Shown piece by piece: positions 1-5,557 of a DNA stretch of 5,557 nt (positions within the stretch are counted from its first letter, which is position 1; each line of letters starts with the position of its first letter). The position numbers and the translations under genes were made by a program. Origin of the DNA: Nitrospirota bacterium (GTDB lineage Bacteria; Nitrospirota; JACRHJ01); NCBI GenBank assembly GCA_021815285.1, contig JAKAHE010000141.1:1-5557 (forward strand), written 5' to 3'. The notes beneath the pieces are model-generated. The model searched no databases, was not told where the DNA came from, and saw nothing but the letters and a program-made list of their open reading frames with translations.

Positions 1-439
1 CCCGGACTATCTTTTCCGGGAATTTTTTGGCCGTTTCTTCTATTTCCATGCCGCCGGAGGAGCTTGCTATCACCACGGGCTTTTTCCTCTCTCGGTCGAT
101 GGTTATAGCCACGTAATATTCGTTCTCTACGGCTACGCCCTCTTCTACAAGGAGCTTTCGCACAGTGGCGCCCTCCGGACCGCTCTGTGATGTAACGATC
201 CTCCGCCCGAGCATCTGTGACGCGGCGAACTGCGTCTCCTCTGCGGAGTGAGCAGTTTTTATGCCTCCGGCCTTTCCGCGTCCTCCGGCCAATACCTGTG
301 CCTTCAGGACTGCGATGTGCGAACCAAGGTTATCATAGGCCGCGCCGGCCTCGCCCGGAGTAGAGGCGAGAAATCCCTTCGGCGTCGGTATGCCGGTCTT
401 CTGAAGAATTTCCTTTGCCTGGTATTCGTGAAGCCGCAT
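1..439 (-). CDS. sucC: Succinyl-CoA synthetase (ADP/GDP-forming) beta subunit, N-terminal 146 residues; 3' end outside window
   Basis: This is the N-terminal part of the ATP-grasp subunit of cytoplasmic succinate-CoA ligase, which interconverts succinyl-CoA and succinate with substrate-level phosphorylation in complex with SucD. I translated it by hand from the ATG at 439-437. It opens with MRLHEYQAKEIL, the conserved SucC start, and carries the nucleotide-binding segment AGGRGKAGG at residues 51-59 after K46, which aligns residue for residue with E. coli SucC. LVEE (98-101) and a GGMEIEE segment (129-135) follow, also family signatures. The frame is open to the window edge, so roughly the last 240 residues are missing. 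Its ATG overlaps the sdhB stop by one base (TAATG), and GGAG at 448-445 lies 5 nt upstream as ribosome binding site, so it is probably translationally coupled to sdhB. sucD would be expected next. Identity is very secure. Confidence 0.95.
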   Translation of the reverse strand, partial: MRLHEYQAKEILQKTGIPTPKGFLASTPGEAGAAYDNLGSHIAVLKAQVLAGGRGKAGGIKTAHSAEETQFAASQMLGRRIVTSQSGPEGATVRKLLVEEGVAVENEYYVAITIDRERKKPVVIASSSGGMEIEETAKKFPEKIVR

Positions 440-1191
440 TATTTCTCCATCCATCCAAGAATGCCGTCGATTATGGCCTCCCGGTTAAGCCGCGCGATGG
501 AGTCCACGAGCGGTATTTCCTTGGGACATACGCGGGCGCAGTTCTGCGCGTTCCCGCAGTCGGGAAGGCCGCCTTTCGCGCGGACTGCCGCAAGCCGCTC
601 ACTCCTGTTCATTTTCCCTGTCGGGTGCGAGTCAATGAGCGTCGCCTGGTTTAATACCGCCGCGCCCATAAACGGGGAACGGCTGTTTACCTGCGGACAC
701 GCCTCAAGGCAGTTACCGCAGGTTATGCACCGGGAAAGGGGATATGCCTTCCTCTGCGCCTCCTGGCTGATCCTCGGCCCCGGCCCTGCGCCGTACGTCA
801 GGTCTATCGGCACCCAGGTATGGATTTTCTTGAAGTTCTCGAATATCGAGCGCCTGTCAACCACGAGGTCCTTCACGAGCGGGAACTTTGTCAGAGGCTC
901 TAACACAACCGGCGTCTCAAGTCCGTCTATGAGCGTGCTGCACGCCTGCCTGGGTATGCCGTTTATGACCATCGCGCAGGCCCCGCATACCTCTTCGAGG
1001 CAAGAGCATTCCCACGAGACCGGGGTAGTATCTCTGTCGTCGCGCGTCACAGGGTTTTTCTGTATGTCCATGAGCGCGATAATTACGTTCATGCCTGTGC
1101 GAAATGTCAGTTCGAACTCCTCCCGGTACGGCTTCGAGCCAGGGCCTTCCTGCCGCTTTATCCTCACTATGAACCTGTCGCCCTGGTTCAT
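439..1191 (-). CDS. sdhB: Succinate dehydrogenase/fumarate reductase iron-sulfur subunit (type B)
   Basis: This 250-residue subunit carries electrons between the SdhA flavin and the quinone site through three Fe-S clusters. The N-terminal plant-type ferredoxin domain has the [2Fe-2S] ligands C64, C69, C72 and C84 (CLEEVCGAC then C). The C-terminal domain has C155-C158-C161 plus C222 for [4Fe-4S] and C165, C212, C218 for [3Fe-4S]. All positions expected from E. coli SdhB are cysteine, so the protein should hold a full cluster set. Length and motifs such as NPVT, WECSCLEEVCGAC, FMG and HPTG follow Bacillus SdhB closely. Its ATG overlaps the stop of the upstream lipoprotein gene (ATGA), with AAGGT at 1205-1201 nine nt before the start as a plausible ribosome binding site. 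Its stop overlaps the sucC start by one base. Whether the complex mainly oxidises succinate or reduces fumarate cannot be told from sequence. Confidence 0.97.
   Translation of the reverse strand: MNQGDRFIVRIKRQEGPGSKPYREEFELTFRTGMNVIIALMDIQKNPVTRDDRDTTPVSWECSCLEEVCGACAMVINGIPRQACSTLIDGLETPVVLEPLTKFPLVKDLVVDRRSIFENFKKIHTWVPIDLTYGAGPGPRISQEAQRKAYPLSRCITCGNCLEACPQVNSRSPFMGAAVLNQATLIDSHPTGKMNRSERLAAVRAKGGLPDCGNAQNCARVCPKEIPLVDSIARLNREAIIDGILGWMEK
445..448 (-). promoter_or_regulatory. Ribosome binding site of sucC (GGAG)
   Basis: GGAG on the minus strand lies 5 nt before the sucC ATG, inside the last codons of sdhB. With the TAATG stop/start overlap it supports the chosen sucC start and suggests reinitiation by ribosomes finishing sdhB. 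Confidence 0.6.
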
Positions 1192-1679
1192 TTCCCCAAG
1201 ACCTTCGGATAGTCGGACAAAAGTTCCCGCACCACCTGCTTTACGGGATAACCCGGGCCTTTCTCGCCGCCGTCGCCGGTCGGACTGTCGCCTGAAAGGG
1301 ATGCGGATGCGGTCTTGTCGTAGAATATATTCTCTCCCGCCGCGTCAATAAAATAAAGCCGCGCCTTGAGGTAAGACCTGCCTTTGTTCACGTTGTTGTA
1401 TCCCTCCAGCACCGTGATTTTCACGTACGCCTGCGTTGCGTTCTGGTCGTTCGATACAAGGAGTCCCTTTTCACGGAGCTCTTTCGACGTCTCCGCCTTC
1501 AACGCACGGAGGAGGTCTATGTCAGGGTAGCCGTCCGCATCCCAGACATATACCGACTGCAAAGCCCGTATGGCCGGCATCATCATCGTGGCCTTCGGAT
1601 TGCCGCCTCCCGTGGACGCGCATGAGGAGAGGATTAACAACAATAATAGAGGCGCCGGCGCAAACAGTTTTAACTTCAT
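1188..1679 (-). CDS. Predicted lipoprotein of unknown function between sdhA and sdhB
   Basis: I do not recognise this 163-residue protein. Residues 1-20 form a lipoprotein signal peptide: K2 and K4, a Leu/Ile-rich core at 11-17, then the lipobox L17-S18-S19-C20. Cleavage before C20 and lipidation are predicted. Residue +2 is Ala, so no Asp inner-membrane retention signal is present if the cell is Gram-negative. A Gly/Ser/Thr-rich tether (21-29) is followed by a small alpha/beta-looking domain: a strand around 42-47, a helix around 54-71, then strand-like stretches at 84-91, 103-112 and 117-124, a Gly-rich loop at 130-144 and a C-terminal helix. This vaguely recalls small periplasmic lipoproteins with a strand-helix-strand core (DUF4136/DUF4410-like), but I see no diagnostic motif. 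The gene starts 19 nt after sdhA behind a near-consensus Shine-Dalgarno and overlaps sdhB by ATGA, so it belongs to the sdh transcript. It is not a known complex II subunit. Confidence 0.85.
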   Translation of the reverse strand: MKLKLFAPAPLLLLLILSSCASTGGGNPKATMMMPAIRALQSVYVWDADGYPDIDLLRALKAETSKELREKGLLVSNDQNATQAYVKITVLEGYNNVNKGRSYLKARLYFIDAAGENIFYDKTASASLSGDSPTGDGGEKGPGYPVKQVVRELLSDYPKVLGK

Positions 1680-1683
1680 AATG

Positions 1684-1690
1684 ACCTCCT
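1684..1690 (-). promoter_or_regulatory. Strong Shine-Dalgarno (AGGAGGT) of the lipoprotein gene
   Basis: AGGAGGT on the minus strand, 4 nt before the ATG at 1679-1677, lies in the 19-nt gap after the sdhA TAG. It fixes the lipoprotein start and is the strongest ribosome binding site in the window, stronger than anything upstream of sdhA or sdhC. Confidence 0.8.
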
Positions 1691-1698
1691 GCGTAATG

Positions 1699-3432
1699 CT
1701 ATTCCAGATCGTAATGCCGCTCTCGCGGCTCTATAAGCGATACGTCCACCGGTTCATACTCAAAGCGCGGCCCTTCCGGGGTATGGAAAGCCTTTGTGGT
1801 CTTGAGCCACTCGGCGTCGTTGCGCTCAGGATATTCCGGTTTGTAATGCGCACCGCGGGATTCGTTACGCTCAAGCGCCGCAAGCGTTATCACACGCGCG
1901 AGGACAAGCATGTTCCAGAGTTCCCGCGCGAACACCAGGGACTGGCCGTTGTCCGGGAGGCCGATATTTTCATAACGCTCCGTCAGTTCCAGGAGTTTTG
2001 CGTCCGTGGCCTTAAGCTTTTTATTATACCGCACGACCGTCACATTTTCACGCATAACTTCGCCCATCTCGTGGTAAAGGGCGCGCGGGTTCTCGCTGCC
2101 GTCCTTCGACATCAGGCGGGAATTTATCTCTGATTGTCTCTTCGTCTCCGCATCGAAAAGCGACGCCGGCGGGTCTTCCGCGCGCGTATTGAGACCTGAT
2201 GCGTAATTGACAGCCGCAGGGCCTGCGACCATGCCGTCGTAAATGCAGGACACGAGGGAATTGGCGCCGAGCCGGTTCGCCCCGTGATGCTGATATTCCG
2301 CCTCGCCGGCGGCAAAGAGGCCGGGTATGTTTGTCGCCATGTCATAGTCCACCCAGAACCCGCCCATATTGTAATGCACGCCGGGGAATACCTGCATGGG
2401 AACCTTTCGCGGGTCGTCTCCGGTATAGGTCTGATATATCTCCATTATGCCGAAGAGCCTCGTCTCAAGGTCTTCTTTCGGCAGGCGCGAAATATCGAGA
2501 TATACGACCGGCTTTCCGTCAACTCCCAGCCCCATTTCATAAACGACCTTGAATATCGCGCGTGATGCCACGTCCCTTGGGACGAGGTTCCCGTAGGCGG
2601 GATACCACTCTTCAAGGAAATACCAGGGCTTGCCGTCCTTCGGCACCCAGATCCGACCGCCTTCACCGCGGGCGGATTCGGAAATAAGCCGGGTCTTGTC
2701 CTCTCCGGGCATGGCTGTCGGATGCACCTGCACCATCTCCGGGTTCGCGTATGTTGCGCCCGCCTGATAGAAGGCCGATACAGCGCTCCCGGTATTGACG
2801 ACGGAGTTTGTGCTCTTGCCGAATATCGCGCCTATGCCGCCAGTAGCGGCGATTACGGCGTCAGCGGGAAAAGCCCTCAGTTCCATAGTGTATAAATTTA
2901 TTGCGACGATTCCCCGGCATGTCCCTATGTCGTCGATAACCGGCGACAAGAACTCCCAGTTCTCGAACTTTTCCACAAGCCCCGCCGCCTCGAAGCGCCG
3001 CACCTGTTCGTCCAGCGCATATACGAGCTGCTGGCCGGTCGTCGTCCCGGCGAAGGCCGTCCGGTGATATTTCGTGCCTCCGAAGCGGCGGAAATCCAGC
3101 AGCCCCTCCGGCGTCCTGTTGTACATCACGCCCATCCGGTCTGTCAGGTCGATTATCCCCGGCGCGGCCTCGCACATCTTCAGCACCGGCGGCTGGTTTG
3201 CGAGGAAATCCCCGGAGTAAACCGTATCGTCGAAATGCTTCCAGACGGAGTCGTCCTCGCCTTTCAGGTTCTTCGCCGCATTTATCCCGCCCTGCGCGCA
3301 GACGGAGTGCGAGCGCCGCGCGGGGTGTATGGCGAACAGCTTTACCTTGTTCCCGGACTCCGCGACCTTTATCGCGGACATCAGCCCGGCCAAACCCCCG
3401 CCGATTATGATTATGTTGGATTTAGCAGTCAT
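1699..3432 (-). CDS. sdhA: Succinate dehydrogenase/fumarate reductase flavoprotein subunit (type B)
   Basis: This 577-residue catalytic subunit interconverts succinate and fumarate at a covalently bound FAD on the cytoplasmic face of complex II. The Rossmann dinucleotide motif GGGLAGL is at 11-17. The segment RRSHSVCAQGGIN contains H42, the expected covalent flavin attachment site. Active-site residues can be placed by motif: H237 (VQVHPT), R286 (LVPRDVASR, the proton-shuttle arginine), H353 (GVHYNMGG) and R387 (HGANRLGANSL). The FAD-contacting GLFAAGEAEYQHHG lies at 371-384. The C-terminal helical domain is complete, and the length and the NLKGEDDSVW insertion match Bacillus-type SdhA. The ATG gives a standard N-terminus (MTAKSNIIIIGGG), but the bases before it are A-rich (AAAAAAAGA) with no Shine-Dalgarno, directly after a palindrome. 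Cofactor and active-site residues appear intact. The sdhCAB order is normal except that a lipoprotein gene follows. Confidence 0.97.
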   Translation of the reverse strand: MTAKSNIIIIGGGLAGLMSAIKVAESGNKVKLFAIHPARRSHSVCAQGGINAAKNLKGEDDSVWKHFDDTVYSGDFLANQPPVLKMCEAAPGIIDLTDRMGVMYNRTPEGLLDFRRFGGTKYHRTAFAGTTTGQQLVYALDEQVRRFEAAGLVEKFENWEFLSPVIDDIGTCRGIVAINLYTMELRAFPADAVIAATGGIGAIFGKSTNSVVNTGSAVSAFYQAGATYANPEMVQVHPTAMPGEDKTRLISESARGEGGRIWVPKDGKPWYFLEEWYPAYGNLVPRDVASRAIFKVVYEMGLGVDGKPVVYLDISRLPKEDLETRLFGIMEIYQTYTGDDPRKVPMQVFPGVHYNMGGFWVDYDMATNIPGLFAAGEAEYQHHGANRLGANSLVSCIYDGMVAGPAAVNYASGLNTRAEDPPASLFDAETKRQSEINSRLMSKDGSENPRALYHEMGEVMRENVTVVRYNKKLKATDAKLLELTERYENIGLPDNGQSLVFARELWNMLVLARVITLAALERNESRGAHYKPEYPERNDAEWLKTTKAFHTPEGPRFEYEPVDVSLIEPRERHYDLE

Positions 3433-3441
3433 TCTTTTTTT

Positions 3442-3497
3442 GTAGCTGCCTGATTTATCTGGCGGTTTTAAAATCGCCCCATAAATGGGGCAGCTAC
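3442..3497. repeat. Nested palindromic element between sdhC and sdhA
   Basis: This 56-bp element fills the sdhC-sdhA gap. The outer arms GTAGCTGCC (3442-3450) and GGCAGCTAC (3489-3497) are perfect 9-bp inverted repeats. Inside them ATTTAT (3453-3458) pairs with ATAAAT (3481-3486), and the centre 3461-3478 is an 18-bp palindrome (GGCGG-TTTTAAAA-TCGCC) with one G/T mismatch. A competing perfect 7-bp hairpin, GCCCCAT/ATGGGGC (3476-3482 with 3485-3491), shares bases with both the outer arm and the centre. The layout resembles a dispersed REP- or MITE-like palindrome. It ends 9 nt before the sdhA ATG and 1 nt before the sdhC stop codon. No U-run follows it on the sense strand, so it is not a classical terminator. 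Confidence 0.7.
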
Positions 3498-3498
3498 G

Positions 3499-4095
3499 TT
3501 AAATGAAATTTAAAAGCGCCTTAATCCCCGCCGCGCCGAGAAGTATCCAGAAAACGGTGAATATCACGCCCGTTATCCTCTGGCTCACGGATCCGGACGT
3601 GAAGCCCCATTTTATCAGCGCGTTCCAGAGGCCGTTACCCAGATGAAACGCCGCCGCCGCCACGCCGACAATATAAAACGCCAGGACTGGCGGATGATGC
3701 AGAGACCCTGCCACGTTCTCAAACGACGGCACAGCCCTGGTGCGCTGGTCGAGCACGTGGAAGAAAACGAAGAAAAGCGTAAACACGCCCGTCCATCGCT
3801 GAATGGTATAAAGCCAGTTCCTGGCGTAGCGGTATTGCAGGATGTTGCTCTTGTTTGTTGACCAGACGTATACGCCGTAGAAGGCGTGATATGCAAGCGG
3901 GATGTAAATAACGACCGCTTCGATGAACAGCAGGTAAGGGATTTGCCGCAGCGGGGTTATATGCTCGTTGTAAAACTCAGGCCCGCCGTAGGAGTAAGAG
4001 TTCTCGAAGATATGAAAAAGCAGGAACCCGCCGAGCAAAACAACGCCCGTGAAGGAGTGCAGCCTGCGCCAGAAGAGATTGTCGGAAATCCGCAT
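3499..4095 (-). CDS. sdhC: Succinate dehydrogenase/fumarate reductase cytochrome b anchor, diheme, one-subunit type B
   Basis: This membrane anchor of complex II carries two b hemes and the menaquinone site. With the ATG at 4095-4093 it is 198 residues with five hydrophobic helices at about 15-34, 53-77, 101-117, 136-158 and 173-195, the layout of Bacillus SdhC. Four intramembrane histidines fit the heme ligands: H28 (LFHIF), H70 (AYHAFYGVY), H113 (FFHVLDQR) and H151 (AFHLGNGLW). The first three fall on the same numbers as the Bacillus ligands, which favours this ATG over the in-frame GTG at 4119-4117. That GTG would add 8 residues encoded partly by the upstream repeat. RRLHS at 10-14 is another family mark. 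No Shine-Dalgarno precedes either start. An AT-rich TATATT lies 6 nt before the ATG and could be a -10 box, but no matching -35 is seen. No separate sdhD is present, as expected for type B. Confidence 0.94.
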   Translation of the reverse strand: MRISDNLFWRRLHSFTGVVLLGGFLLFHIFENSYSYGGPEFYNEHITPLRQIPYLLFIEAVVIYIPLAYHAFYGVYVWSTNKSNILQYRYARNWLYTIQRWTGVFTLFFVFFHVLDQRTRAVPSFENVAGSLHHPPVLAFYIVGVAAAAFHLGNGLWNALIKWGFTSGSVSQRITGVIFTVFWILLGAAGIKALLNFI

Positions 4096-4105
4096 AGTAA
4101 AAATA

Positions 4106-4229
4106 TACCACAGAGACACAGAGTCACAGAGTCACAGAGAAAAAACCAACTTCAAAACCTGTTTTTAGGTTTCGATCCTGTTTTAAGAAGGTTTTCGGGT
4201 TTACTCTGCGTCTCTGCGCCTCTGTGGTA
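4106..4229. repeat. Long inverted repeat of 8-bp CACAGAG units (MITE/REP-like dispersed element)
   Basis: The left arm has four tandem octamers CACAGAG(A/T) at 4109-4140. The right arm has three complementary octamers of the CTCTG(C/T)G type at 4204-4227. Bases 4106-4132 pair with 4203-4229 over 27 bp with four mismatches (4116, 4118, 4124, 4126). The centre is AT-rich, with a small hairpin AAACCT-6nt-AGGTTT (4155-4172) and a degenerate direct repeat (4158-4174 and 4177-4197, both CCTGTTTT...TTTCG-like). Repeats of the type CCACAGAGNCACAGAG occur dispersed in many environmental bacterial genomes, so this is probably a copy of such an element. It occupies almost the whole 142-bp gap between the synthase gene and sdhC. 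No transposase or clear target-site duplication is visible. Confidence 0.85.
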
Positions 4230-4237
4230 ATGTTATT

Positions 4238-5557
4238 TTACTCAGCTTTTACCAGGTCCTCGAACTTCATGTCTATGCCCAAAACGCCTATTATATCGTC
4301 TTCGTGGTCGCGTATTGGCGTGGAGACGGTTATGGCCAGCGCTCCGGTAATCTTCGAGGTATAGAAGTTCGTCACGAAGGTCTTTCCGTCCTTCAGAGGG
4401 TTGATGAACCAGCTTCTGTCGGAGAAGTCCTCGTCCAGGCCGAAATGTTCGTATGTCGCCCGGTCTATTATCTGGGTCAGATTCTTGGTGACCTTCCGGC
4501 CCTCCGTATTCACGACATAGGCGAACTGGATGAATGGATTTTCGTCCAGGAGCTTCTGAAGAGTCTTCTCCATCTCTTTTTTGTCCCTTCTCTTGAAGGA
4601 CTCTTCCACCACTACGCCTTCTATGAGATGCACTGCGACGTCCTTCGCCTTCTGTTTTATGACGTCGAGGTCGGAGACCAGGAATTCCGAGAGATGCTTC
4701 TTTACCTTCTCCGCCATCTCGTCTCTCGAGATATTGGTAGTGCGCCCCTGGGCGTACTGCTCCATGACCCACTTGTGTATCTTGGCCACGCCGGGATGCC
4801 GCTTGTCCACGGCCTTATCTCCGGAAAGCCCAAGGTAATTGTTTGCCCACAGCGCGATGCCTGCAATTCCGGATTTGTCCGTGATTATAACGCCCATTGG
4901 ACGGTTCAGGAGTTTTGTCGTGTCGAAGATATTGTATATCTCCTCGTTCTTCATCGCGCCGTCGGCGTGGATGCCGGCGGCGGTGTTGTTGAAGTCCGCG
5001 CCGACGAACGGGAAGTTGGTCGGGACATTAAATTTCAGTTCGTGGGAGAAATATCCGGCCATATCGGTTATGGCTGTCAAGTCCGCGCCGTTTGTCGTGC
5101 CGAGTATGCTCGCGTATTCCACGAGCAGGGCCTCCACGGGCGTATTGCCAGTGCGCTCGCCGAAGCCCAGGAGCGCGCCGTTGGCCGACGAACATCCGTA
5201 AAGCCAGGCGGTAGTGGCGTTGATAAGGCCCTTGTGGAAGTCGTTATGCCCGTGCCACTCCAGAAGCTCTGACGGCACTCCGGCAAGATGCCTCAGGGCG
5301 TACATTATCTCCGGCACGCCCCTTGGAAGCGCCGCTCCGGTATATGGGACGCCGTAGCCCATCGTGTCGCAGGCGCGGATTTTAATGGGTATGCGCGCCT
5401 CTTCCGAGAGCCGCATAAGCTCCTGCGCGAAGGGTATTACGAAGCCCTGGAAGTCCGCGCGGGTAATGTCCTCGAAATGGCAGCGCGGTATTATCCCGGC
5501 GTCGAGCGCGGCTTTTATGACGGATATGTACTGCTCCATCGCCTTGCTTCTCGTCAT
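4238..5557 (-). CDS. Re-citrate synthase-like (HMGL/isopropylmalate-synthase family) enzyme with C-terminal Cache/PDC-like domain; 5' end outside window
   Basis: The visible 439 residues comprise most of a DRE-TIM/HMGL-like barrel. Family marks are CHFEDITRADFQGF (26-39), RACDTMGYGVPY (61-72), the metal-binding HGHND (102-106), GFGERTGNTP (131-140) and AGIHADG (194-200). These, and KLLNRP at 215-220, match my recollection of Re-face citrate synthases of strict anaerobes better than LeuA or NifV. The expected reaction is acetyl-CoA plus oxaloacetate to citrate in the cytoplasm. The N-terminal barrel strand with the RDGxQ motif is absent, so the Met at the window edge is an internal codon and roughly 100 or more residues lie upstream. 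After a helical linker (about 280-335), residues 335-437 look like a Cache/PDC sensor domain (AYVVNTEG, DFSDRSWFINP, FYTSKITGALAITVSTPI, IIGVLGIDM). No transmembrane segment or signal is seen. Homocitrate synthase or another acyl-transfer activity cannot be excluded. The stop is TAA, and the citrate-cycle neighbours support citrate formation. Confidence 0.85.
   Translation of the reverse strand: MTRSKAMEQYISVIKAALDAGIIPRCHFEDITRADFQGFVIPFAQELMRLSEEARIPIKIRACDTMGYGVPYTGAALPRGVPEIMYALRHLAGVPSELLEWHGHNDFHKGLINATTAWLYGCSSANGALLGFGERTGNTPVEALLVEYASILGTTNGADLTAITDMAGYFSHELKFNVPTNFPFVGADFNNTAAGIHADGAMKNEEIYNIFDTTKLLNRPMGVIITDKSGIAGIALWANNYLGLSGDKAVDKRHPGVAKIHKWVMEQYAQGRTTNISRDEMAEKVKKHLSEFLVSDLDVIKQKAKDVAVHLIEGVVVEESFKRRDKKEMEKTLQKLLDENPFIQFAYVVNTEGRKVTKNLTQIIDRATYEHFGLDEDFSDRSWFINPLKDGKTFVTNFYTSKITGALAITVSTPIRDHEDDIIGVLGIDMKFEDLVKAE

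Noticed and set aside
248..1351. Long plus-strand open frame (367 codons)
   Set aside because: It lies antisense to sucC, sdhB and the lipoprotein gene, all well supported. The translation is Ser/Arg-rich with no recognisable domain, as expected for the shadow of GC-rich genes.
1684..1698. Internal promoter for the lipoprotein-sdhB-sucC part
   Set aside because: The 19-nt gap holds only the Shine-Dalgarno, and I found no convincing -35/-10 pair in the end of sdhA.
4109..4140. Short tandem octamers as a CRISPR array or integron site
   Set aside because: Units are 8 bp with no spacers, and the complementary copies on the other side show an inverted-repeat element. No cas or integrase gene is near.
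4155..4172. Hairpin AAACCT/AGGTTT as a rho-independent terminator for the synthase gene
   Set aside because: The stem is only 6 bp and AT-rich, and no U-run immediately follows it on the minus strand. It is better explained as part of the repeat element.
4304..5272. Plus-strand open frame of 322 codons opposite the synthase
   Set aside because: It is antisense to a strongly conserved enzyme and has no ribosome binding site, motif or plausible composition of its own.
5555..5557. Met codon at the window edge as the true start of the synthase
   Set aside because: The visible protein lacks the N-terminal RDGxQ barrel strand required in this family, and the MTRSKAMEQY segment matches an internal stretch of relatives, so the gene is simply cut by the edge.

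Overview
This window is a single-strand block (every gene reads on the minus strand) of TCA-cycle genes. In transcription order from high to low coordinate it holds: a Re-citrate-synthase-like enzyme with a C-terminal Cache/PDC-like domain (5' end cut off by the window edge), sdhC (one-subunit diheme cytochrome b anchor), sdhA (flavoprotein), a small predicted lipoprotein, sdhB (iron-sulfur subunit) and the first 146 codons of sucC (succinyl-CoA synthetase beta, 3' end cut off). Coding sequence fills nearly everything. The two larger gaps are almost entirely occupied by palindromic repeat DNA.

Organism: the Sdh subunits are of the menaquinone-linked 'type B' class known from Bacillus SdhCAB and from the FrdCAB of metal- and sulfate-reducing bacteria. 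The citrate synthase is of the Re-face, isopropylmalate/homocitrate-synthase-like type known from strict anaerobes such as clostridia, sulfate reducers and syntrophs. With fairly high GC, a lipoprotein and CACAGAG-type dispersed repeats, an anaerobic Desulfobacterota- or Nitrospirota-like bacterium is my best guess. This is inference, and the sequence does not fix a phylum.

Layout: 4238-5557 Re-citrate-synthase-like/Cache fusion; 4106-4229 long inverted repeat built of 8-bp CACAGAG-type units; 3499-4095 sdhC; 3442-3497 a compact nested palindrome; 1699-3432 sdhA; 1188-1679 lipoprotein, preceded by a very strong Shine-Dalgarno; 439-1191 sdhB, overlapping the lipoprotein by 4 bp (ATGA); 1-439 sucC, overlapping sdhB by 1 bp (TAATG). 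The last three junctions look like a tightly coupled translational unit.

Together the genes cover citrate formation from acetyl-CoA and oxaloacetate, and interconversion of succinyl-CoA, succinate and fumarate at the membrane. They could serve an oxidative, a reductive or a split TCA cycle; direction cannot be read from the sequence. The points most worth a second look are the Cache-like domain fused to a cytoplasmic synthase, the lipoprotein gene wedged between sdhA and sdhB, and the two palindromic elements that sit directly before the starts of sdhC and sdhA, neither of which has an obvious ribosome binding site.
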